Notes: generated by a model not told the origin, from the letters alone. A stretch of 64,000 bases of DNA from Tricholoma matsutake (GCA_026075535.2 AP026546.1:3224001-3288000), one strand, 5' to 3'; numbered from the stretch's first letter, positions 21,170-32,454 are shown. Made by a program: numbers and translations.

Positions 21170-21290
21170 AAACTATTTCAAATGACTTCGAACAATTTCG
21201 AACAATTTCGAATGACTTTGCAACACTTCGAGCAAGTTCGAATGACTTCGCAGCACCTCGATCGCCTTCAGCCACCGTATGCTTATTGCA
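21170..21290. repeat. Degenerate TTCGAA-rich array, copy a
   Basis: Runs of CTTCGAACAATTTCGAA-type units of about 10-13 bp, ending with GCCTTCAGCCACC. Related stretches lie at 27835-27925, 28055-28240, 28800-28880 and 29195-29310. Gy2 is inserted right after this copy. Confidence 0.65.
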
Positions 21291-21295
21291 CCACC

Positions 21296-21721
21296 TGTAA
21301 GGGGACTAGGGGGGTGCCCTGTGTGTTTTTCCTATTTTTTATGTTTGTCCTATATTTTTCCCCACCTCATTTCCTTCTATTCTTCATTTTCTATGATTTT
21401 TCCGGATTTTATTACTAATTTTCCCTTGCTATCATGTTTGTACATGTTGACACTTTTATATTTAGAGGCGGAGTACCCCTTCCGACACATACCCCTTGGT
21501 ATGATGTCATTCGGCGGCCTTGATCCGCCTATCTCTGCCTTTTTCTATTTTTAGGTTATATTTGATTTTTGTCATCTTCACATATACTGGGCATCAGCAA
21601 GGGGATCCTTAGAGTTTTCTCTTCGGATTTCCCTTTGCTAGGTGTGTCCCCAATGCCTGTATTATGTAGTATAATTTTAACTTCAGATTTCCCTTTGCTA
21701 GAGGCTTAGGTTGCCCTTATA
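21296..21721 (+). repeat. Gy2 5' LTR
   Basis: 426-bp direct repeat with 26905-27330. The segment AGAGTTTTCT at 21611-21620 pairs with the primer site at 21724-21734, which suggests that transcripts start near 21610. Confidence 0.95.
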
Positions 21722-21723
21722 GT

Positions 21724-21734
21724 AGAAAACTCTC
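21724..21734 (+). other. Gy2 primer-binding site, self-priming type
   Basis: AGAAAACTCTC two bases after the LTR is the reverse complement of GAGAGTTTTCT in the LTR (27219-27229; ten of eleven bases in the 5' LTR copy). An 11-nt match close to the LTR is the Tf1 arrangement. Confidence 0.8.
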
Positions 21735-21758
21735 CCCTAAGGCCCGAAAATCGCGAAC

Positions 21759-23006
21759 GTGCTGCCCAAGATAGGCAGGTATGGACTGGACGACGCTTCC
21801 CAAAGCTCCACAGAGTCCCTACACACTGTTCCAGATAATCTCGCCTTTATTACGCCACCATTTTCGCCAAACACGCTCCCTAGCGACATGGACACATCAG
21901 AACGCTTCGACGTGCTTGAAAGCGACGTTTCCGGAATGCGCACGCAAATTGACTCGCTTAAATCTACGATTGAAAACTTCGTTAGGACCCTCCAGGCTAA
22001 CCCTACGACCAATAGTTCCCCCTTTACGACTCCAAGCGCACCCAACAACGACGTTTTGCCAAACACGTCCACTAAGGAATGCACCCAGATCAAACTGTCC
22101 CCCCCCACCAAATTTAATGGTGCACGTGCGCAGGGACATGCATTCCTTAATTCCTGTGAGTTATACATCAGTCTCCAGTCGCATCAATTCATCGATGAGC
22201 CTGCAAAAATTTATTGGGCCTTCACATACATGAAATCTGAACGTGCCTATCTCTATGTGGACCGTATCCTATGTCAAACTAAAGAACTCGGTTCTCTACC
22301 TTTCTCCACTTGGGGTGACTTTTGAGCTGAGTTTGTATGCCACTTCTGCCCCCTCAATGAATGCCACCGAGCAGTGACACAACTTGAGTCATCCGCTTAC
22401 CACCAGGGACGTCGATCCGTGGACGACTATATCGATGAGTTCAAGGATTTGGTGGACATGGCAGGATATGGGAGTGGGTTACCAGTGGTGGTGAAGTTCC
22501 GATGGGGGCTCAACCAAGAAATTCAGGACCAGATTGCACAGATGTTGGAAGGGCGCCCAGCAGATGATGATATCCTTGCTTGGTATGAAGCTGCTTCACT
22601 CTGTGACGAGAACTGACGCAAAAATGCGGCGTTTAATGCTGCATTCCGTGCTCCAACTACCACTCATATGCCCTACACCTTCAATCGAAGCCTCCCCCAC
22701 CCTAACCCCATTCCTGTTCATCAAACTCTCACACCAGCCGTCAATGTCCCAGTACCAATGGATGTTGATGCAGCCCGCAGCCGTGCACATAAGTTGGATC
22801 TCTGCTACCATTGTGGGGAACCTGGACACAGGGCTGGAGCGTGTCCCCATTGTCAGGATATCCGCATGCTCACCCCTGAGGGACGAGACGAACTCCTGCA
22901 AGATTTGTTGGTGCTTGTAGATGTTGAGGAAGCGAAGGATCAAGTTGCAGAGGAGATTAAGTTGGAAGTTGTAGAGGAGCAGGATTTTCCTATTTGCAGC
23001 GAGTGA
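21759..23006 (+). pseudogene. Gy2 gag (two CGA-to-TGA stops)
   Basis: A single frame runs from 21759 to the natural stop at 23006 with two internal TGA codons, at 22324 and 22614, both where arginine CGA is expected (DF-R-AEF and EN-R-RKN). Residues around SERFDVLESDVSGMRTQIDS form a short coiled coil. The capsid core includes PPTKFNGARAQGHAFLNSCE and YHQGRRSVDDYIDEFKDLV. One zinc knuckle, CYHCGEPGHRAGAC, lies near 22800-22845. The start could also be the ATG at 21888 (MDTSERF). Confidence 0.92.
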
Positions 23007-26000
23007 ATCGTACGCCCTCACTGCCTGTCCATAACCACTTTGAAGTCTTGTCAGTTGAATCCCCAGAGAATGAATCCATTTCTGTGACTGCTCCCCTCTC
23101 TGACCCTTCGAAGTTGGCTAAAGATGTACCTGCTCTCCCCATCTCTCCTTCTACTCCACGTCCCAAAATTAAATCATGGGAGCGTAAACTACCATGCAAG
23201 TATATTGTGGCATCCACTCCCTCTGCACATTCCTTGAACCTAGCCATCAAACTGCAGATGACCGACACTGGACAGATACTCGGTGTCTCTGCGCTCCTGG
23301 ACTCTGGTGCGACTGGTCTCTTCATCGATTCCCATCTGGTACAACAACATTGCCTAAATACTCGCTCACTCTCACGTCTGATACCTGTATATAATGTGGA
23401 TGGATCCCCAAATGAAGCTGGTGCCATCCAAGAGGTTGCAGACCTGGTTCTCCGTTACAAAGATCATAGTGAGCGTGCCCTTTTTGCTGTCACTCAATTA
23501 GGAAAGCAAAAGGTGATTTTGGGATATCCATGGCTTCGAGACCATAACCCAGAGGTCGACTGGTGTACCGGGGAGGTTACCATGAGCCGATGTCCATCCC
23601 GCTGTCGGATGTGTTTCACAGAAGCCAGGCAAGAACATTGTGGACAGAAGGTGGCGATATGATGTACTCAGAAGTGTCATGCTGGACCCCTGCCTATACC
23701 TGAAGTGGAATTGGAAGGGGTTCCTGATCTAATGCCGGACTCGGATGATGATGATGAGGACCCAGAGGAAGTGGAGGAGGGTGATCGGATCTTCTACACT
23801 GCGATTTGCTCATCGCATGAGGTGTGTGCCACATCAAACATATCCCAATGCCTTGCCGAGGCCTTCCACAAAAACAACGCTGCTAAATCCTCTACTAACT
23901 CCTTACTCCCTCATCTCCATGAGTTTGAAGACATGTTCTCCAAGGAGTCATTCGACTCTCTTCCTGCGTGCAAGCCATGGGATCACGCGATCGAACTCAC
24001 CCCCGGCGCAACCCTTCATCCTGCAAGGTCTATCCTCTCTCTCCGGAAGAACAACGGCAGCTTGACAAGTTCATCGATGAGCACCTGGCCTCTGGACATA
24101 TTCGACCATTGAAGTCACCCATGGCCTTTCCCTTTTTCTTTGTCAAGAAGAAGGATGGCTCACTTCGACCAGTTCAAGACTACAGAAGGCTCAACAACAT
24201 CATGGTCAAAAATCGCTACCCACTACCCCTCATCTCCGAACTCATAAACCAGCTCCGTGGAACCCGATACTTCACCAAGCTCGATGTCCATTGGGGCTAT
24301 AATAATGTGAGGATAAAGGAGGGAGATGAGTGGAAGGCAGCCTTTTGTACCAACCGTGGTCTTTTTGAACCGCTTGTCATGTTCTTTGGCCTTACTAATA
24401 GCCCTGCCACCTTTCAGACCATGATGAACGACATCTTCCACGACCTCATCCTCAAAGGCATTGTCTGCATCTATCTCGACGACATCCTCATCTTCACTCG
24501 CACAGTTGAAGAGCACCGTCGCATCACGCGCCTCATCCTAGAGCGACTTTGATGGTACAAACTCTACCTTCGTCAGGACAAATGCGAGTTTGAAAAGACC
24601 AAGATTGAGTACCTCGGCTTGATTATCTCAGAGGGTCAAGTGGAGATGGATCCTATCAAGGTAAACGGGGTCACAGCTTGGCTGACGCCCATGAACAAGA
24701 AGGAGGTGCAGTCTTTCCTGGGCTTCATCAATTTCTATCAGCGTTTTATCAAGGATTTCTCACATCATGCACGACCACTGTTTGACTTGACAGGAAAGGA
24801 GGCATGGAGGTGGGATAATGCACAACAGGAGGCATTCAAAAAGCTTAAGAAGATGGTCACTTCTGCTCCAATCCTTACCTTTGCTGACGATTCACATCCT
24901 TTTCGTGTAGAAGCCAACAGTTCTGACTTTGCAACGGGCGCCGTGTTGTCTCAGCAGTCTCCGGAGGACCAGAAGTGGCATCCTGTTGCATTCTACTCCA
25001 AAAGCCTTAGTGCTGTAGAGCGAAACTACGAGATCCATGACAAGGAGATGTTGGTGATAATGCGTGCACTTGAGGAGTGGCGACACTTCCTCGAGGGTGC
25101 CCAACACAAGGTGGAAATTTGGACGGATCACAAGAATCTCGAGTACTTCATGATGGCCAAGAAATTGAACCATCGTCAAGCTCGTTGGTCCCTGTATCTA
25201 TCTAGATTTGACTTCTCCTTGCACCACCGTCCGGGTCACAGCATGGGGAAGACCAATGCCCTATCCCGATGTGCAGACCATGGGGATGGCAGCAGTGACA
25301 ACCAAAACATTGTGCTGTTGCAGCCAGACCTGTTCACCATTCGGGCACTGGAAGGCATTGCACCCCAGGGTGAGGAGCGGGACATCCTACGTGACATTCG
25401 TCGTGCAAACCGTAGCGGTTTACATGAGGATGTTGTTGCCTGAGCTGTTAAAGAACTGAGGAAGGGATTGACCCTTTCCTTACATGCGGCAGAGTGGGCT
25501 GAAAAGGAGGACTTGTTGTATTTCAGGGATCGCATCTATGTTCCCAATGACCCAGACCTTCACCGGCGCATCATATCCCAACACCATGACTCACAGATTG
25601 CTGGCCACCCCGGATGCTGGAAGACCTTGGAGTTCACCTCACGGAACTATTGGTGGCCACAAATATCACAGCTCATTGGTCAGTATTGTCGCACTTGTGA
25701 CCTTTGCTTACGCACCAAGGTTCCTCGTTGCAAGCCTATTGGCAAGCTACACCCTCTTCCTGTTCCAGAGAGTCATTGGGATGTTGTCAGCATCAACTTT
25801 GTGGTGGAATTGCCAGAGTCAAATGGGTTTGATGCGGTGATGTGCACAGTTGACTCAGTGGGAAAATGCGCTCACTTCATTCCCACTCACACCACTGTCA
25901 GTGCCCTAGGTGCCGCTCGACTCTACCTCCACCACATGTGGAAATTACATGGACTTCCTCTCAGATCGTGGCCCTCAGTTCATGGCAGAGTTCACTCGTG

Positions 26001-26870
26001 AGCTGTACCAACTCCTGGGGATCAAACTCCTTGCTTCAACCGCTTATCACCCACAAACTGATGGCCAGATGGAGTGAGTCAACCAGGAACTGGAGCAGTA
26101 CATCCACCTCTTTGTCAATGAATGCCAGGACGATTGGGACAATCTCCTTCCTTTGGCCGAGTTCGGATACAACAACCATGTCCATGCTTCCACTCAACAG
26201 ACCCCTTTCCTCTTAGACACTGGACGACATCCACGCATGGGATTTGAACCTCGCCAAACTCCCTCACACATCTAGACGGTGAATGAGTTCACAGAACACA
26301 TGAGGGATAGCTTGGAGGAGGCAAGGGCAGCCTTAGCAAAGGCAAAGGACAACATGGTGCAATTTTACAACCAACGCCACTCCCCAACCCCTCAGTACAA
26401 GGTTGGTGATCGAGTTTATCTTGACTCCAGTGACATCTCCACTACACGTCCATCCAAGAAACTCGCTCATCGCTTCTTGGGACCTTTCCCCATTGTCAAG
26501 TGCATTGGAACACATGCCTATCATCTATGCCTCCCAGGCTCCATGTCCAGACTCCATCCCATCTTCCATGTCATCAAATTGCTTCCAGCTCCCCCAGATC
26601 CATTCCTGGGATGCCATTCACACCCACCACCACCACCTACAGTGATCAAGGGAGAACCCCAATACGAAGTCGAGTCAATCTTGGACAGCCGTGTGCATTG
26701 AGGAAAACTCCAGTATTTGGTACATTGGAAGGGTTATGGGTATGAGGAGAACTCATGGGTCGAAGAGTCTGACATAAATGCCCCTCGGTTAATCAAGGAA
26801 TTCCATCGATGGCACACTGCTGCACCGCATCGCATTCAAGTCATGGACTTTGGTCGTATGCGATTTTGAA
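22961..26870 (+). pseudogene. Gy2 pol: protease, RT, RNase H, integrase, chromodomain (broken)
   Basis: The pol frame overlaps the gag end by 46 bases and lies in the -1 frame. Protease: ALLDSGATGLFID (about 23290-23330). [20 protein letters not shown], an intact YLDD near 24472. RNase H: ANSSDFATGAVLS, TDHKNLEYFM. Integrase: zinc finger region, GHPGCWKTLEF, core with INFVVELPESNGFDAV, then AYHPQTDGQ. The chromodomain ends the protein ([31 protein letters not shown]). Stops at about 23660, 24550, 25441, 26075 and 26699 fit CGA to TGA, and the one at 26273 fits CAG to TAG. A one-base loss near 24022 and a short deletion near 25967 shift frame. Confidence 0.93.
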
Positions 26871-26891
26871 TGCATCAGGGTGATGCATCTT

Positions 26892-26904
26892 AGAGAGGGG
26901 GTGA
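26892..26904 (+). other. Gy2 polypurine tract
   Basis: AGAGAGGGGGTGA immediately precedes the 3' LTR and would prime plus-strand DNA synthesis. Confidence 0.85.
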
Positions 26905-27330
26905 TGTAAGGGGACTAGGGGGGTGCCCTGTGTGTTTTTCCTATTTTTTATGTTCATCCTATATTTTTCCCCACCTCATTTCCTTCTATTCTTCATTTTC
27001 TATGATTTTTCCGGATTTTATTACTAATTTTCCCTTGCTATCATGTTTGTACATGTTGACACTTTTATATTTAGAGGCGGAGTACCCCTTCCGACACATA
27101 CCCCTTGGTATGATGTCATTTGGCGGCCTTGATCCACCTATCTCCGCCTTTTTCTATTTTTAGGTTATATTTGATTTTTGTCATCTTCACATATACTGGG
27201 CATCAGCAAGGGGATCCTGAGAGTTTTCTCTTCGGATTTCCCTTTGCTAGGTGTGTCCCCAATGCCTGTATTATGTAGTATAATTTTAACTTTGGATTTC
27301 CCTTTGCTAGAGGCTTAGGTTGCCCTTATA
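26905..27330 (+). repeat. Gy2 3' LTR
   Basis: 426-bp direct repeat of 21296-21721; the few differences are transitions, for example GTTTGTCC against GTTCATCC. Confidence 0.95.
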
Positions 27331-27335
27331 CCACC

Positions 27336-29575
27336 CTTCAGACACATGCAGCACACCTTGCACGAGTTAGTGTGTTGCATATTGAGCACCACCAGGCACG
27401 AGGAGATACAACAACAGGATTTTAGAATGCAATTGTGGTGCTTTGATGTTTCAATGATATATTGGATCAATAGGACAGGTACCCTTGATACATTGTGACT
27501 CTATATGCTTCCCTTCTCATCATCTTTCATTTATTTTATGATTTGCAAAGTTCTTTATTGTTTTATATCTTGCCTCATGTAGTCTTCATGTTTTATTTCC
27601 TTTTAAGTACCATCTCTTCCAAACATATATAGCCTTGTACTAGCTACTTAGAAGGACAGAATAGATTGTCCTCTCACATCCATCATCTGATTTAAGAGCA
27701 GTTCTCTTGAGTCCAAGCCTCTCATCTTAGTCCCGATGATAGGTCCATCTTGTTGTTCAAGCTTGGAAAACACATCTACAATCATTGTCAAAGCTCTACA
27801 AACCCATACAAACCCTTCCAAACCTCTATGAACCTCTACAAAGTCATGAGAATGCTTTGAAATTCTTCGCAACACTTCGAAACTCTTCACGACACCTCAA
27901 AATTCTTTGTATGCCTTTGGCCACCATAGTACAATTCCCCCGAGCTTCATACAGCTCAGGATATACACTTGGAACATCGTCGATGGGTTCCGAACCAGTT
28001 TCGAGCAATATAACAGCGATATCGGCCTTCGAACAAGTCCGATATTTCCTTGACTGACTTCGAAAATCATCGAACATCGCAAATCAACATTGGACACTAT
28101 ATCGCTATCCAAATAATCATTGCACACATGCCAGACGTATCCCCTACCATTGTCAAACAATATCGCACCGATATCGAGCCACAAACGAAGTCCGAAGAAA
28201 CTTCGAAAATCTTTGAAAGACATCGAACCTCGAAAAACATCATCGGACACAGTATGTCCTATTCAAATGATCTTTGGACGCATACTGGACACATGGGACA
28301 CTATATTGAGTATATTGAACACATTTCGACCGCATGTGCATGCATACAATCCACTCAAAGCAGTTTCCAATCTTTTATTCAATTTATAACAAGGACAGTC
28401 CAGTTTTAGCTATTCTTTCTTATTATTTCTTCATCATGTGTTATATTCACCCTTTCTAGGCTCACTTTATTGTTCTGATATACTTATATTGTCTTTTGCC
28501 TCAAGTTTTCCACATGTTTGCCTCATGTTCTCTAGCCTTTTAGGTACTCTCTTTATTTTATATAAAAAGATGTACTAGATACAAAGAAGAACAAGAAAGT
28601 CATCATCTTCCTCCCAGATCACAGTGATTTGAGAGTTCGGTTTAGTCTTATTCAGTCCAAAGTTTGGTGTTTTACACTAAACTTCCTTGAAATTCCTTGA
28701 AATTCCTTGCATTATGCTATTTTCACTCTTGTTTCCCTCAATTTGCCTTTGCTTTGCTTCTACTACTCGTCTAGTCCCCCAATCTTGCATCTGATCATAT
28801 TTGCGCACTCAAAATTCCTCAAAACTTCTTTGAAAAATATCGCAACATCTTGAAAATCATCGCAAGTCCTCGAAACACATTCTTTTAGCTTCGAACTGCT
28901 TCAACAAGCAGTCCTTCTATGGCTATTTGATGGTCAATCTGACAGGTGACATCTAGAGGGCCTCACATCCTTCCTCTGACTCGTGTTATACCATCTGAAG
29001 CCATTTTGTGGGTTTTGTTTGGGTTTCCAGGTTGAGTATCATCACCGAAGTTTAGTGTATTACTGCAAACTTCTTCGAACTTTCCATACTAGCTTCTCAA
29101 AACTATCATCTATCATCTATCCCCTCTCAAAGCCTTTCCACATCTCTATAGTCTATCCTCAGTATCCGGTGAATTCATCCTTGTCCTCTACAAGCCCCTC
29201 GAACATCCTCAAATTTCCTCAAATTTCCTTGAACTTCTTTGAACATCCTCGAACATCCCTCGAAGCACTTCGCAGAGCTTTGTATGCCCTCGAACATCAT
29301 CAAATATCATTGGACCTCCTCATGTTTAGTTCCCTTACTCTTGGGTAACAGCAGTGATATTTAGTACCACATCACAACCTTCCTCTAACTAGTGTTATAC
29401 CATTCAAGGCCATTTTGTGGGTTTTGTTTGGGTTTCCTGGTCAAGCATCATCAACGCGAGGGCCACAGTTAATTAATATTGTTGATCTTAATGAAATTGG
29501 CTTTCTCAAAGATAAACAAAAAATTGAGTTTGAGTTTGAATCATAAATAAACCTTAGAGTAGTAAGTTGTAATTC
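27336..29575. repeat. TIR13 core, right part: TTCGAA-rich arrays and a 400-bp-spaced direct repeat
   Basis: No gene is supported here. TTCGAA/CCTCGAAC-type degenerate arrays recur at 27835-27925, 28055-28240, 28800-28880 and 29195-29310; two of them end near GCCTTTGGCCACC-like sequence. A direct repeat of about 80 bp occurs at 28966-29046 and 29372-29452, sharing CATTTTGTGGGTTTTGTTTG and flanking bases. Short reading frames across the arrays follow the repeat and show no domain. Confidence 0.6.
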
Positions 29576-29665
29576 TCTGGTGGCTCAACTGGTTGAGCAC
29601 ACTTGTTTGGTTTGTCATGTGATCCTTGATCATGAGGTCTAGAGTTCAATCCCTGCTCTGAACAC
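29576..29665 (+). repeat. tRNA-like (SINE-head-like) segment, right
   Basis: TGGCTCAACTGGTTGAGC (29581-29598) is close to a Pol III A box and D-arm. AGAGTTCAATCCCTGCTC (29641-29658) is close to a B box and T-arm. The anticodon region cannot be folded convincingly and no acceptor stem is seen. It points outward to the right end of TIR13, mirror-fashion to 16903-16985. Confidence 0.65.
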
Positions 29666-29734
29666 ATTTATTTTGTAGGCACTTTGTGAAATTCATGAAG
29701 TCCAAAGCACTTGAAACTTGTAAGATAGGACATC

Positions 29735-29845
29735 CTGGTGAGTCCCGGTTGAGTCCTGGTTGAGTCCTGGTTGAGTCCTGGTTGAGTCCCACTGGATTCC
29801 TGGTGAGTCCTGGTTGAGTCCTACTGGATTCCTCCAGGACTCTGT
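29735..29845 (+). repeat. GAGTCCTGGTT minisatellite, right end of TIR13
   Basis: About eight tandem copies of GAGTCCTGGTT with interspersed ACTGGATTCCT, matching in reverse complement the tract at 16640-16880. Confidence 0.85.
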
Positions 29846-29864
29846 GGGGGAGTGTAAAGTTCAG

Positions 29865-30700
29865 CAATTCATATGGGAACACCTCCAGAATGTGAACCAT
29901 GTCATCCACCAAATACATAAAGCGGGGGGACCTTTTCTGGAAAGAAAACAGACCTCTGCCTTCCAGAAGTTGTCATAGTGGGACATAGGTGTACTTATGA
30001 AGGGTGGCTCCCAGATGAAACAAGGGTACAAAAAGTCAAAGACTGGCCTCCATGCAAAGACCCTATGGACATTCAAGGGTTCCTAGGTACAGCGGGAACA
30101 GTTCAGATGTTCATCAAAAATTTTGCCATACATGCCCACCCACTCGTCCAGCTAACAAAGAAAGATCAGGAGTTTGTGTTTGGAGAACCTGAGCAGAAAG
30201 CCATGTGCACCCTCAAACACCTCATCATCAATTCCCCCACCATTTGAGCCATTGATTATTCATCCAAAAACAAAGTCATTCTTATGGTCAAGGCATGCTG
30301 TGGGTTTCGTCCTCTCACAAATGGGTTCTGACAACAAATGTTACCCTTCCCATTTTGGGTCTATTACATGGAATGAAAGAGAACAGAGGTACTCACAAGC
30401 AAAAATAGAATTATATGCCCTTTCCATCACCTTACACAACACCCAGTTGTATATCATGGGCGTTCAAAATTTCATTGTCGAGGTAGATGCAAAGTACATT
30501 AAAGGAATGATAAACAATCCCAATTTTCAACCTAACACAACAATCAATTGTTGGATCGCCGGTATCCTGCTGTTCGACTTTGAGTTATGACATGTTCCAG
30601 GAAAGGATCACTCACCCACAGATGGGCTATCACAATGGCCACCAGCACCAGAAGATGAAGGTGAAGAGGATGACTATAACAACTGGATTGATAAGTCATA
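29865..30700 (+). pseudogene. Gy3 RT C-terminal part and RNase H
   Basis: The RT reading resumes with QFIWEHLQNVNHV and continues in another frame at 29985-30240 (KVKDWPPCKDPMDIQGFLGT, IKNFAIHAHPLVQLTKK). RNase H follows at about 30255-30600, with FVLSQMGSDN, RYSQAKIELYAL and FIVEVDAKYIKGM. The HVPGKDHSPTDGLSQ segment that ends RNase H in this lineage is at about 30593-30640. Stops and frame changes separate the parts. Confidence 0.85.
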
Positions 30701-30849
30701 TGCATTTGCAATCGAGATTCTGAACCAATCATACATCACCGCCAAGAACTCCAACTGCCCACAAGTTCACCCATCCACTCCTGCATCACACCATACAGCA
30801 GCTGTTCAACAAACATCTCTTTCCAAATCCACTCCACCCAGATTCATTT

Positions 30850-32194
30850 TTAGTCTCCTATCATGATTCCCTGATCAGATAATGCTCATTGGCAGGACAA
30901 TGAACTGTCGAAAATTGAAGAATTCTTATGAAATATGTTATGGCCACCTGACATGAAAGAGGATCAGTTCAGATGCTTTGTGAAGAAAGCATCATGGTTT
31001 TTCATTCTGGAAGGGAAGCTTTGGAAATGCAACTCACATGGTAAACACAAACTCATGATTCCAGAGGCAAAGCACCTGGTACTCGTCTGAGAGGCGCATG
31101 ATGTGCTCAGACATAAAGGCTTATTCTCCATTCATACTCACCTCCTTGATAGATTCTGGTGGCCCATGATGGAGCAAGACATCAAATAGTACATACATAC
31201 CTGTCATGAATGTCAAGTCTGCCTCCTAAGAAAAATCCACATCCCACCATCTGTCCCTACTCCTCCATCCCTGTTCCGTAAAGCATATGTTGACATGTTT
31301 TTCATGCCAAAAGCAGGGGGCTATCGATATGTCATCCATGTGCACTGTTTGCTTTCATCGTATCCAGAATGGCGTAAACTGTGTACAGAGACTGGTGCCA
31401 CCCTCGGTGCTTTCATTTTTCAAGAAATCCTGTGTCATTGGGGAGCTTTAGAAACCATTGTAACGTATAATGCTGCATTCCTCAAGGTGCTAGATTGGCT
31501 TGCAAAGAAATACCACATACATCATATTTGGATCTCACCATACAACTCCCAAGCACAGGGTCCCATTGAACAATGACATTTTGATGTCCGTGAATCATTG
31601 ATCAAGGCAGCGGATGGAGATGAGACTAAATGGCATCAAGTCGCATACTCAGTTTTCTGGGTGGAACATGTTACCATTCAGAAATCAACTGGGTACTCAC
31701 CTTATTATATAGCACATGGTGTTGAGCCCCTCCTACCATTTGACCTTGCAGAGGCTACGTACATGGCTCCTACACCCTCCAAACTCATGTCCACACAAGA
31801 TCTTGTCATATCACGTGCAATCCAGCTCCAGAAATGCATGACTGATCTTGAAATCATGAAACACCACCTTGTCGCTGCCAGGTGGGCATCAGTACATCAA
31901 TTTGAGAAATCTGTCCATTTGTCAATCATTGATTTTGATTTCAAGCCTGGAGCACTCGTGTTGGTATGCAACTCAGCCTTGGACAAGATGATGGACAAAG
32001 TCAAGCCACAACATTTTGGCCCAATGGTGGTGATCCAACAATCAAAAGCTGGAACCTATATCCTCAGAGAATTAGACGGGTCCTTGTCTAAACTTAGATA
32101 TGCAGCATTCCAGCTCATTCCTTATCACCCACAATCTCAATTAGGAATCTCCATTCAAGATTTTTTCAGATATTCCCACAGAGGTCCTCAATGA
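30850..32194 (+). pseudogene. Gy3 integrase (broken)
   Basis: The HHCC region at 31080-31250 is damaged by stops. The core is open at 31295-31576 (MFFMPKAGGYRYVIHVHCL..., WISPYNSQAQGPIEQ); the second catalytic aspartate position reads VTYNAAF instead of VTDNG-x-x-F. From 31598 to 32194 the C-terminal part is intact (KWHQVAYSVFWVEHV, TGYSPYYIAHGVEPLLPFDL, ILRELDGSLSKLRYAAFQLIPY). The same order and spacing occur in Gy4. No chromodomain follows. Confidence 0.85.
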
Positions 32195-32454
32195 CATCAC
32201 TCATGATTTGCCTCACCCTGAACAAGATTATTTCCCCCCTGATTGATTCTGATTGTGTTTGAATTTCCATACACTCATCCTTCTTTTTGGGTTATTCTCC
32301 TATCTATATGTTTTCCCCCTGATTCTTGCTTGCTATATGTATTTCCTTCTTTGTTTCTTACACCAAAAACAATATTTGCCTACTTTATATATATCGCAAC
32401 ATAATTTTCTTTCATGGGTCACCCTTTTTAATGATTTTATGATACCTTTCTCCT

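Larger units (their letters stand above)
21296..27330 (+). mobile_element. Gy2: full-length chromovirus-type Ty3/Gypsy LTR retrotransposon
   Basis: Two 426-bp LTRs (21296-21721, 26905-27330) begin TGTAAGGGG and end CCCTTATA and differ at only a handful of transitions. A perfect 5-bp duplication, CCACC (21291-21295 and 27331-27335), flanks the element. Gag, protease, RT, RNase H, integrase and a C-terminal chromodomain are present in order. A self-priming site and a polypurine tract (AGAGAGGGGGTGA) are in place. It is the best-preserved element here, disabled by single-base stops and two small frameshifts. Confidence 0.96.
16618..29864. mobile_element. TIR13: 13.2-kb inverted-repeat element of unknown class inserted in Gy3 RT
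   Basis: A 9-bp duplication, CAATTCATA, flanks the block (16609-16617 and 29865-29873). Comparison with the uninterrupted Gy4 RT (about 44445-44480, minus) shows the host sequence simply continues across it. Read inward, both ends have TTTACACT(G/C)CCC(T/C)ACA, starting six bases in, followed by degenerate GGATTCCTGG/GAGTCCTGG tracts and then an outward-facing tRNA-like segment. Without nested Gy2 and two hAT elements the core is about 4.9 kb and has no convincing coding capacity. A 9-bp duplication would suit a Mutator-like enzyme, but the short inverted repeats and tRNA-like parts do not look like a typical MULE. Confidence 0.7.

Noticed and set aside
28050..28409. 119-codon plus-strand frame
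   Set aside because: It lies in a TTCGAA-rich array and has no recognisable domain or splice context.
16618..29864. Two independent SINE insertions in opposite orientation
   Set aside because: The 9-bp duplication surrounds the whole block and neither SINE-like part has its own duplication; the RT frame resumes exactly after it.
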